Source: Sedimentisphaerales bacterium (GTDB taxonomy: Bacteria; Planctomycetota; Phycisphaerae; Sedimentisphaerales; SM23-30). Taken from it: 8,063 nt of DNA. Position numbers and translations under genes: made by a program. The DNA lies in contig DAOWAK010000036.1 in NCBI GenBank assembly GCA_030634605.1, positions 1 to 8,063 on the forward strand, written 5' to 3'. Below the pieces are notes generated by a model. The model did no database searches. It saw only the letters and a program-made list of their open reading frames with translations, and was not told the DNA's origin. Position 1 is the first letter of the stretch. Each line of letters starts with the position of its first letter. Positions 1 to 6,636 of the stretch are shown here, piece by piece.

Positions 1-1
1 A

Positions 2-1036
2 TTTGGATCACTTATCGCTATTATAGCTGTGGCTTTGCCGGTTCTTCTATCGGGCTGTAAAAATGATTCATCTGGCGGCGATTCTTCCGCGGGGTCGAGG
101 CAGGTTGTTCTTTATTGTTCTGTTGATCAGGCGGTAGCGGAACCGATTATCCGGGAATTTGAGCGTCTCAGCGGCGTTAAAGTGCTGACCCGTTTTGATA
201 CTGAAGCCAGCAAGACTGTTGGTCTGGTGCAGAAAATTCGTGCTGAGTCGGCTGCTACGTTGGCGGATGTGTTCTGGTCAGGTGAGATTTTCCATACAAT
301 TCGACTGGCCCGCGAGGGATTGCTGGAGGGGTATTCCAGCGAGCGTACCAAGGAATGGCCCGGCCAGTTTGCCGATCCTGAAGGACGTTGGTATGCATTT
401 GCTTTGCGGTGTCGGGTTATCGGTTACAACAGAAACCGGGTAACTGCTGAAGAGGCGCCAAAATCACTTGAGGATTTGCTTGATGAAAAATGGAAAGGTC
501 GGCTCGTGATGGCGACTCCTCAGTTCGGCACCACCGGTGGTGATGTTGCCAGTTGGTTTGTGCATTACGGTGAACAGGGTGCGGCAGAAATTCTCCGGCA
601 GCTCAGGGAGAACCAGGTTCAAATTGTGGCGGGCAACAGCACGGCAGTTCGGATGGTGGCATCGGGACGGGCGGATGTTTGTTTGACCGATACCGACGAT
701 GTATATGCGGGACAGAGGAATAAATGGCCGATCGCAATGCATCCTCACGATCAGGCGGGAAAAGGCGCTTTGGCTATTCCCAACACTGCGGCTTTGATTA
801 AAAATGCTCCAAATCCGGAAGCGGCAAAGATTCTTATGGAATTTTTACTAAGCGATAAACTCGAAGAAATGCTGCTGGAATCGTATTCACATAATATTCC
901 GGTCAATAAAACCATGGATCAGTTGCCGGTGAGTCTGAAGAAGTTCGCTCTTGATAATCACCTGGAGATTGATTACCAGAAAGTCGCCGACCAGCTGCCC
1001 GTCGCTATTGAAACGGCTGGGGGAATTTTTCAGTGA
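2..1036 (+). CDS. ABC transporter extracellular solute-binding lipoprotein (ferric-iron type), 5' partial
   Basis: This is the substrate-capturing subunit of an ABC importer, tethered outside the cytoplasmic membrane. A GTG at 29 could be read as the start, but the frame is open to the window edge and codons 2-28 encode hydrophobic residues (FGSLIAIIA). These continue into VALPVLLSGC, so the true start lies upstream. Cys at 56-58 ends a good lipobox (LSGC) and is the expected lipidation site, followed by a Ser/Gly/Asp linker. The mature part begins with VVLYCSVDQAVAEP and continues with a bacterial binding-protein fold (EFERLSGVKV, ADVFWSGE, ATPQFGTTGG, LTDTDDVYAG, IPNTAALI, AKILMEFLLS), resembling FbpA/FutA-like proteins. 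The paired tyrosines that bind Fe(III) in classical FbpA are not evident near 680-715, where a single Tyr follows Asp-Asp, so iron as substrate is a family inference only. The stop overlaps the permease start by four bases, which suggests translational coupling. Confidence 0.9.
   Translation, partial: FGSLIAIIAVALPVLLSGCKNDSSGGDSSAGSRQVVLYCSVDQAVAEPIIREFERLSGVKVLTRFDTEASKTVGLVQKIRAESAATLADVFWSGEIFHTIRLAREGLLEGYSSERTKEWPGQFADPEGRWYAFALRCRVIGYNRNRVTAEEAPKSLEDLLDEKWKGRLVMATPQFGTTGGDVASWFVHYGEQGAAEILRQLRENQVQIVAGNSTAVRMVASGRADVCLTDTDDVYAGQRNKWPIAMHPHDQAGKGALAIPNTAALIKNAPNPEAAKILMEFLLSDKLEEMLLESYSHNIPVNKTMDQLPVSLKKFALDNHLEIDYQKVADQLPVAIETAGGIFQ
1019..1024 (+). promoter_or_regulatory. Probable ribosome binding site for the permease gene
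   Basis: A purine-rich GGGGGA sits 8 bases before the GTG at 1033, inside the end of the binding-protein gene. It is an imperfect Shine-Dalgarno match but well spaced. With the GTGA start/stop overlap it favours the GTG at 1033 over the later in-frame ATG at 1060. Starting at 1060 would remove only nine residues ahead of the first membrane segment. Confidence 0.4.
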
Positions 1037-3549
1037 GACATGAACCTGCTACGACAAAAATGATTATTTTTGTAACACTGGCAATCTGGTCAGGGTTATT
1101 TTTATTGCCGCTGGTTGGGATTTTTATTCAGCAAAACTCCGCTACCGGTGATGCTGATGTGATTCAGCAGGCGCCGGGGTTGTGGCTGAAGTCATTTGGA
1201 CTGGCGGGATTGATTGCGTTTGCGGCAGTTTTGCTGGGTTATCTGCCGGGCCGATTGCTGGGCACGTCCAGGTCGGGCAGTTGCTGGCTGTTGATGATTC
1301 TGTTGATGCCGTTGGTGTTGCCGCGGTACGTGCTTTACTATGCGTGGTCGCTGTTGTCGGCCCCTACGACGGAGTTGGGACGGGCGATTGCGGCTAATGT
1401 TGAGTTGGCCCGTTTCGTGGGATGGGCTGGGGCGGGTCTGGTTTTGATTTTGTGGTATTGGCCTTTGGCGGCGTTGGTGATCGGTCAGGGGTGGCGTAAT
1501 CTCGACCGGCAAGTTTTTATGGCGGCTTCGCTGGACGCCGATAATCGCCGGAAATTTACGAAAATAACTTTGCCGCTGTTGGCCCGGCCAATGTTGCTGG
1601 CTTTTGGGGTTTGTTTTGTTCTGACGCTGTCGGATTTTGCCACTTTTCATCTGGCTGGGGTCAAAACCATCGGTACTGAATTAGCGGTGCTTTATGAACT
1701 TACCGGTTCGTCGGCTGCTGTGGTTCAGGCCGCCTGGCCGGTTGGATTGGTTGCGTTGGTGGTGGCGGTTTTTCTCAGTTGGGTTTGTCCGTCCTGGTCC
1801 GACAAAACCAATACCCTGGAGCCGCCCCGACTTGAAAAATCATTTATTGCATGGCTGATTACGATTTCGCTTTTGGCGATTTCCCTGCTGGTTCCGTTGA
1901 TATTGCTGATTGGTAATCTGAGCAGTGCGGAACCCTTTGTGCAGTTTTTCATTCTGCACCTGGACGAGTTGGCGTGGTCTTTGGCAATTGCCGGGGCAGC
2001 TGCGTTGGGAGCTTATCTGTTGGCTTGGGGTACTATTATTCTGGGTGATTATGGAAAATTTGGCAAATGGCTGGCTTTTATGGTGCGGTTTTCAATCTTT
2101 TTTGCGATGTTAATTCCAGCATCATTGCCCGCGGCGTCTTTGCTAGGTCTGCTTTCGGCGGTCTCGGTTGGTCAGGCTGTGCGGCAAAGCTGGCTGCTGG
2201 TTTGTGCCGGCCAGATAGTGCGTTTTGCCGGGGTGGCTCTGATTGTTTTGTTGTTGAGCCGGGACAGTCGCCAAAAAGTCCTTACGGAAATGAGCCGGCT
2301 GGATACCGCGTCGCGATTCAAAACTTTTTTCTTTGTGCATCTGCGGCAGTCCTGGCCGATTTTTGTGGGAACTTTTCTGCTGCTGGTTATGTTCAGTTTA
2401 ACCGAACTGTCGGCTACAATGGTGCTGCTGCCTGCCGGGTTGCCAAATTTTGCCCAGCGGGTGCTCAATCAGATGCATTATGCCCGCGACCAGCAGGTTA
2501 TCGTATCGTGCCTGGCGCTGGTGGGTCTGTTTATAGTGCTTACTTTGATTGTCGTTGTGCTTTTTCATGCGAGAAAGCTAACCCGCTCGGCCATGTTGAT
2601 CACGGTGAGTTTTTGTATCCTGGCGGTTTGTGGTTGCGAAGAATCGCTTAGCGGTGATTCCGGCCCCAAGGTGATCGACTCATTCGGAGCGCTGGGCCGG
2701 GGACAGGGGCAATTTACTTATCCCCGGGCAATTGAGCTAGCCGGCGATAACTCCGTCTTTGTTATTGACAAGACCGGTCGAATACAACATTTCGATGGGC
2801 AGGGTAATTTCCTCGACCAGATTGACATGCCCCAGATCGAAGCAGGCAAACCTGTGGGGCTTAGTTTTGCGCCGGATGGAAATTTGTACGTTGCCGATAC
2901 TCATTACCACCGCGTTGTTGTTTTTTCTCCTGAAGGGGGACTTGTCCACAAGTTCGGCAGTTTCGGCGAGACTGAGGGGTGCTTTATCTATCCTACGGAT
3001 GTTGCTTTTGCGGGTGACGGGAGAATTTTTGTCAGTGAATATGGTGGTAATGACCGGATTTCTGTCTTTAATCGCCGGCACGAATTTTTGTATTCGTTTG
3101 GCAGTGCCGGTTCAGAGGCTGGTGAATTATCCCGGCCTGGGAGTTTGGCGGTCGATGTCGAGCGTGGGCGACTTTACGTAGCCGATGCCTGCAACCACCG
3201 GATCGCTGTGTATGACTTCGATGGCAAGCTGATCTGTTATTTCGGTTCAGTTGGTCGCGGGCCGGGAGAGTTGCGATATCCATATGATCTTGACATACTG
3301 AAAAATGGGACGTTGTTAGTTTGCGAATACGGTAACAATCGGATACAATCTTTTGATTCCGATGGTAATTCATTAGTAATATTAGGCCAAGCCGGACGTG
3401 AGCTTGGCCAACTGGCCTATCCCTGGGGATTAGCTGTTGGTGAGCACGATCGGGTTTATATTGTTGATGCCGGAAATAACCGTATTCAGGTTTGGCAGCA
3501 CCCAATGGGTGTTATAACTCCTGGCAGAGCCCATTCTGAAGGGCTGTAA
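1033..3549 (+). CDS. Two-domain ABC importer permease fused to a C-terminal NHL beta-propeller
   Basis: Residues 1-520 form an FbpB-like iron-type permease with both membrane domains in one chain. I count about 12 hydrophobic segments. Two EAA-type loops that would contact the ATPase are visible: AASLDADNRRK to ITLP at 164-181, and EMSRLDTASRF to LRQSWP at 419-442. IPASLP in the second half fits the family. The usual family length is about 500-550 residues, but this frame runs to 838. After a basic stretch (HARKLTR), residues 521-535 form a thirteenth hydrophobic segment ending in LAVCGC (Cys535), which resembles a lipoprotein signal. Residues about 545-822 contain six NHL repeats with motifs such as LYVADTHYHRV, LYVADACNHRI and EYGNNRIQSF, predicting a six-bladed propeller. 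With 12 segments the permease end is cytoplasmic, so the extra segment would carry the propeller outside. Whether the product stays fused, is cut by lipoprotein signal peptidase, or is also started internally at 2593 cannot be read from sequence. Confidence 0.85.
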   Translation: MRHEPATTKMIIFVTLAIWSGLFLLPLVGIFIQQNSATGDADVIQQAPGLWLKSFGLAGLIAFAAVLLGYLPGRLLGTSRSGSCWLLMILLMPLVLPRYVLYYAWSLLSAPTTELGRAIAANVELARFVGWAGAGLVLILWYWPLAALVIGQGWRNLDRQVFMAASLDADNRRKFTKITLPLLARPMLLAFGVCFVLTLSDFATFHLAGVKTIGTELAVLYELTGSSAAVVQAAWPVGLVALVVAVFLSWVCPSWSDKTNTLEPPRLEKSFIAWLITISLLAISLLVPLILLIGNLSSAEPFVQFFILHLDELAWSLAIAGAAALGAYLLAWGTIILGDYGKFGKWLAFMVRFSIFFAMLIPASLPAASLLGLLSAVSVGQAVRQSWLLVCAGQIVRFAGVALIVLLLSRDSRQKVLTEMSRLDTASRFKTFFFVHLRQSWPIFVGTFLLLVMFSLTELSATMVLLPAGLPNFAQRVLNQMHYARDQQVIVSCLALVGLFIVLTLIVVVLFHARKLTRSAMLITVSFCILAVCGCEESLSGDSGPKVIDSFGALGRGQGQFTYPRAIELAGDNSVFVIDKTGRIQHFDGQGNFLDQIDMPQIEAGKPVGLSFAPDGNLYVADTHYHRVVVFSPEGGLVHKFGSFGETEGCFIYPTDVAFAGDGRIFVSEYGGNDRISVFNRRHEFLYSFGSAGSEAGELSRPGSLAVDVERGRLYVADACNHRIAVYDFDGKLICYFGSVGRGPGELRYPYDLDILKNGTLLVCEYGNNRIQSFDSDGNSLVILGQAGRELGQLAYPWGLAVGEHDRVYIVDAGNNRIQVWQHPMGVITPGRAHSEGL
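2593..3549 (+). other. NHL-propeller module with lipoprotein-like leader inside the permease ORF
   Basis: This 318-codon segment looks like a gene merged into the permease. It opens with an in-frame ATG at 2593, a short hydrophobic run (LITVSFCILAV) and a lipobox-like VCGC whose Cys is at 2635-2637, then an acidic, Ser/Gly-rich linker and six NHL repeats. As a separate protein its signal peptide would be only 14 residues long and would lack the usual positive start, because the basic residues (RKLTR) lie before the ATG. No convincing ribosome binding site precedes 2593; GAGAAAG lies too far upstream. These points favour read-through from the permease. NHL propellers usually bind proteins, ligands or polysaccharides, and no catalytic residues can be assigned here. 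Confidence 0.5.
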
Positions 3550-3556
3550 GATTTTT
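3528..3556 (+). terminator. Weak intrinsic-terminator-like hairpin at the end of the transporter genes
   Basis: AGCCC (3528-3532) pairs with GGGCT (3541-3545) across an 8-base loop. A run of five T follows at 3552-3556. The stem overlaps the last codons of the permease-NHL gene, is only five base pairs long, and the T-run is six bases beyond it, so termination would be partial at best. A second small inverted repeat, CACCCA-A-TGGGTG, lies just upstream at 3499-3511. Together they could attenuate transcription between the transporter and the VWA/MoxR genes. Confidence 0.25.
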
Positions 3557-3600
3557 GGTTACTAAGTGAACAGTATGGCGTTCTCAATTGTGATCGGTAC

Positions 3601-6600
3601 ATGATAGGTAATTATCACATTTATTTTGCGCAGCCGGCCTGGTTGATTGGCTTGGTGCTGATTATCCCGCTGCTGTGGTTGGCGAGGCATAACCTTGCTA
3701 CCCTGGGAGCGGTGCGGCGTTTTTTGGCGGTTGTTTTTCGCTGTTTGACTGTTGCTTTGCTGGTTGGATTGTTGGCTCAGCCCAAGTTGACCAGAGAAAA
3801 TCAGAATCTTTGTGTAATCGGGATTCTGGACCGCAGTTTGTCCATCCCAGAGTCATTGGCTCAGGCATCTCTGCAATATCTCGATGAGTCCCTGCCGGAC
3901 AAAATCGCCCCTAATCGGTTTGCTGTTGTCGATATTGCCGAAGCCGCGAGCATATCCAAGTTACCCAGTTCAAGCACCGAAATCAGGCAGCGTAACACTA
4001 CACTTTTTGGCAGACAAAGCCGGCTTTGTGATGGTGTGCAAATGGCTCTTGCTATCGCACCGCCCGATACCGCTACCCGATTGTTGCTTATCAGCGACGG
4101 CAACGAGACCGATGGCGACCTTAAAGAAGCGGCCCGCATCGCCGCCGCCAACCAAATTCCTATCGATGTGCTTCCCCTGCGATATCAATATAAAAATGAA
4201 GTGATTTTCAAGCGGCTGGTTGCTCCTGCTCATGCGCGCAGTGGGCAAACTGTTTCCCTGCGTTTTGTGCTGGCCTCGACGGTAGAAACTCAGGGAAAAC
4301 TGTTTCTTACCCTCAATGGTACAAGTGTCGATATCGATCCTGACTCAGATCAGATTGCCGCTACAGTGCATCTGAAACCGGGCACTAATATTAAAACCAT
4401 CTCTTTGCCGCTGAGCACACGCGGGATTCATGACTTTAAGGCAACGTTTGTTCCTGATGATCCGCAGCAGGACAAGATTACTCAGAACAACCAGGTTTCG
4501 GCTTTGACGGCTGTTCTCGGTCCCGGCCACGTTCTGGTGGTTGACACTGACGGGACTTCCGGGCAAATTCTGCGTGATTTACTGAGTACTACTAATCTGG
4601 ATATTCGGTATTGCCTAGTCGATGATTTTCCCACTGATCTGCCGCAATTGATGGATGCGGACGCTATAATTTTGGCCAACACCGACTGCGGAAACTTTTC
4701 TTTCCATCAGCAACAATTGCTTACTCGTTACGTTAACGATCTCGGCGGCGGGCTGATTATGACTGGCGGCCCGAAGGCTTTCGGTGCCGGCGGATGGATT
4801 GGTTCGCCGGTGGCAGAAATTTTGCCGGTTGATCTTGATCCGCCGCAGAAGAAACAACTTCCCAAAGGTGCACTTGTGCTGGTTATGCACGCCTGCGAAA
4901 TGCCGCAGGGAAATTACTGGGGTAAGAAAGTTGCCCAGGCGGCGGTTAAGACTCTCAGTCGCCATGATCTGGTAGGCATTCTCACCTACGGCTGGCAGCA
5001 GGGTAGTAGTAATTGGGTTTTCCCGCTTTCGGTAGCCGGTGACAAATCGGCGGTTATGTCTGCTATCAACCAAATGCAAATGGGTGATATGCCTGATCTG
5101 GCTTCGCATATTCAGGCTGCTTATGACAAACTCAAAGATAGCGACGCCGCCCAGAAACATGTAATTGTTATCAGTGACGGTGATCCCTCACCGCCAAGCG
5201 GACAACTACTTGGAAAACTCAAACAGGCCGGCATCACCTGCACGGGCGTGGGGATTTTTCCTCATTCGCCTGCAGACGTTAACAGTCTTCGGCGTATTGC
5301 CCAGCTTACGGGCGGGCGTTTTTACAATGTGAAAAATCCGAGTCAGTTGCCGCAGATTTTCATCAAGGAAGCTCAGGTGGTCCGTCGGGCACTTATTGTC
5401 GAAGAAACCTTTACCCCGCAAATCAGCTATTCGCTCAACGAAATCACCCAGGGGCTGTCAGTGCCGCTTCCTGATCTGGATGGTTATGTACTAACCGGTC
5501 CTAAACCGGGTTTGTCCCAGATAATCCTTAACAGTGATCAGGGTGATCCGGTTCTGGCCACCTGTCAGTCAGGGCTGGGTCGCTGTCTGGTGTTTACCAG
5601 TTCAATAGACAGCCGCTGGGGATCGAAGTGGCTGGGCTGGAGTAAGGCAAAAAACTTCTGGGAGCAAGCTCTGTTGTGGAGTGCTAAATCTGCCCAAACC
5701 GGCGATTGCGAGATTCTAACTGATGTTAATGGCCGCGACGTTACCGTTAACATCGAAGCGATTGATCCGGAGGGCAGATTCCAGAGTCTTTCCAACATCG
5801 ACGCTCAGGTTATCAGCCCGGATATTTCCGCCAAAAATATGCAACTTACTCAAACCGGCCCCGGCCAATACCTGGGGCGCTTTCAGGCTGACAGTCCCGG
5901 AAATTACATTTTGAATCTGCGTTATCAAAAGCTCGGTGAAGATGCCCAGCCTCAAATCAGCCAAACTCCTATAACGGTTCCGTTTGCCCCGGAATATCGT
6001 GATCTATCTGATAATTTTCCACTGCTCCAGCAAGTGAGCACTATTACCGGCGGTAGAATTCTGTCAGAAGATCCCGAACAGGCAGACATTTTCTCGGCTG
6101 CAGGCGTTAAGTTTCCTGAAACGCACCTGCCCATTAATCAGCCCCTGATGCTGATCTGGCTGGTGGTTTTTCTGCTTGATGTAGCGGTGCGCAGGATAGC
6201 TATTGATTTCAAAGCCCTGGCGATAAAGCTGGCGAGTGTTTTGGGATCCCCGACATCGGCGAAAAAATCGGAACAAACCCTGGAAAGATTGAAAGTTACC
6301 CGTCAAAAAGTTCGGGACAGCTACACGAGCGGCGCCCAGGATAATGCTGTTTCAAAATCGCAAGCTAAGCGGCGTTACCAAGGTGCCGGTCAGGCTGCTA
6401 TGGAAATGCCCCAGGCCGGCGGGGCGCAAGCTGCTCAGCAGGCCGGTGGTAAGTCTGATGGGCAAACTGCGCCGGATTCTGCGAAGAAAGCTGCTGACGG
6501 GGTAAAACCAACCGTTTCTCCCGAGGAGCAGGATCAAAGTCACATTCAACAGCTTTTGCGGGCCAAGCGTAAAGCTGCGGATCGGCAAAATAAAGATAAC

Positions 6601-6621
6601 AAACGAAATAAAGATAATTGA
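3601..6621 (+). CDS. Membrane-anchored double-VWA protein with glutamine-amidotransferase-like domain
   Basis: This is a likely envelope protein partnered with the MoxR ATPase downstream. Two N-terminal membrane segments (about 12-28 and 41-59) precede a first VWA domain with a complete metal-site signature: Asp77, Ser79 and Ser81 in DRSLS, candidate Thr133/134, and Asp166 in ISDGNETDGD. Residues about 220-300 look like a beta-rich spacer. A class I amidotransferase-like fold follows (about 307-415; HVLVVDTDG, LGGGLIMTGGPKAFGAGGW) with no Cys at the nucleophile position, so it is probably non-enzymatic. A second VWA-like domain starts near 421. Its first motif reads VMHACEM, so Met429, Ala431 and Glu433 replace the Asp and two Ser, although ISDGDPSPP (Asp526) remains. 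After another beta-rich part, a membrane segment at about 849-863 is followed by a basic Ala/Gln-rich tail to 1006. ATG 3601 is the only ordinary in-frame start after the previous stop, although no clear ribosome binding site precedes it. Domain calls are from motifs. Confidence 0.85.
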   Translation: MIGNYHIYFAQPAWLIGLVLIIPLLWLARHNLATLGAVRRFLAVVFRCLTVALLVGLLAQPKLTRENQNLCVIGILDRSLSIPESLAQASLQYLDESLPDKIAPNRFAVVDIAEAASISKLPSSSTEIRQRNTTLFGRQSRLCDGVQMALAIAPPDTATRLLLISDGNETDGDLKEAARIAAANQIPIDVLPLRYQYKNEVIFKRLVAPAHARSGQTVSLRFVLASTVETQGKLFLTLNGTSVDIDPDSDQIAATVHLKPGTNIKTISLPLSTRGIHDFKATFVPDDPQQDKITQNNQVSALTAVLGPGHVLVVDTDGTSGQILRDLLSTTNLDIRYCLVDDFPTDLPQLMDADAIILANTDCGNFSFHQQQLLTRYVNDLGGGLIMTGGPKAFGAGGWIGSPVAEILPVDLDPPQKKQLPKGALVLVMHACEMPQGNYWGKKVAQAAVKTLSRHDLVGILTYGWQQGSSNWVFPLSVAGDKSAVMSAINQMQMGDMPDLASHIQAAYDKLKDSDAAQKHVIVISDGDPSPPSGQLLGKLKQAGITCTGVGIFPHSPADVNSLRRIAQLTGGRFYNVKNPSQLPQIFIKEAQVVRRALIVEETFTPQISYSLNEITQGLSVPLPDLDGYVLTGPKPGLSQIILNSDQGDPVLATCQSGLGRCLVFTSSIDSRWGSKWLGWSKAKNFWEQALLWSAKSAQTGDCEILTDVNGRDVTVNIEAIDPEGRFQSLSNIDAQVISPDISAKNMQLTQTGPGQYLGRFQADSPGNYILNLRYQKLGEDAQPQISQTPITVPFAPEYRDLSDNFPLLQQVSTITGGRILSEDPEQADIFSAAGVKFPETHLPINQPLMLIWLVVFLLDVAVRRIAIDFKALAIKLASVLGSPTSAKKSEQTLERLKVTRQKVRDSYTSGAQDNAVSKSQAKRRYQGAGQAAMEMPQAGGAQAAQQAGGKSDGQTAPDSAKKAADGVKPTVSPEEQDQSHIQQLLRAKRKAADRQNKDNKRNKDN
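6588..6617 (+). repeat. Short direct repeat at the 3' end of the VWA gene
   Basis: The 12-mer AAATAAAGATAA occurs at 6588-6599 and again, identically, at 6606-6617. The 18-base period keeps the reading frame and encodes the duplicated NKDN motif at the extreme C-terminus (NKDNKRNKDN). It looks like a small in-frame slippage or duplication in a low-complexity charged tail. No separate function is evident. Confidence 0.6.
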
Positions 6622-6624
6622 CAC

Positions 6625-6630
6625 AGGAGA
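6625..6630 (+). promoter_or_regulatory. Ribosome binding site of the moxR-like gene
   Basis: AGGAGA lies 6 bases before the ATG at 6637 and just after the VWA stop at 6619-6621. It is the clearest Shine-Dalgarno site in the window, and it fixes the start of the ATPase gene and suggests strong, independent translation within the operon. Confidence 0.75.
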
Positions 6631-6636
6631 TTTATA

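Noticed and set aside
29..31. GTG as the start of the solute-binding protein
   Set aside because: The frame is open to the left edge and encodes the hydrophobic part of the signal peptide. Starting at 29 would leave an over-short leader with no basic residues, so the gene is treated as 5' partial.
2067..2651. 194-codon + strand ORF inside the permease
   Set aside because: It lies entirely within the permease frame, which shows clear family motifs. Its translation is Cys/Gly/Ala-rich without recognisable domains.
3068..3505. 145-codon - strand ORF
   Set aside because: It is antisense to the NHL repeats. Its Arg/His/Gln-rich composition is typical of a shadow frame.
3550..3600. Promoter for the VWA gene
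   Set aside because: TTGGTT near 3555 and TATGGC near 3574 look like weak boxes but are only about 13 bases apart, too close for a standard sigma-70 promoter.
4615..5160. 181-codon - strand ORF
   Set aside because: It is antisense to the amidotransferase-like and second VWA region of a well-supported gene and has no recognisable domain or ribosome binding site.
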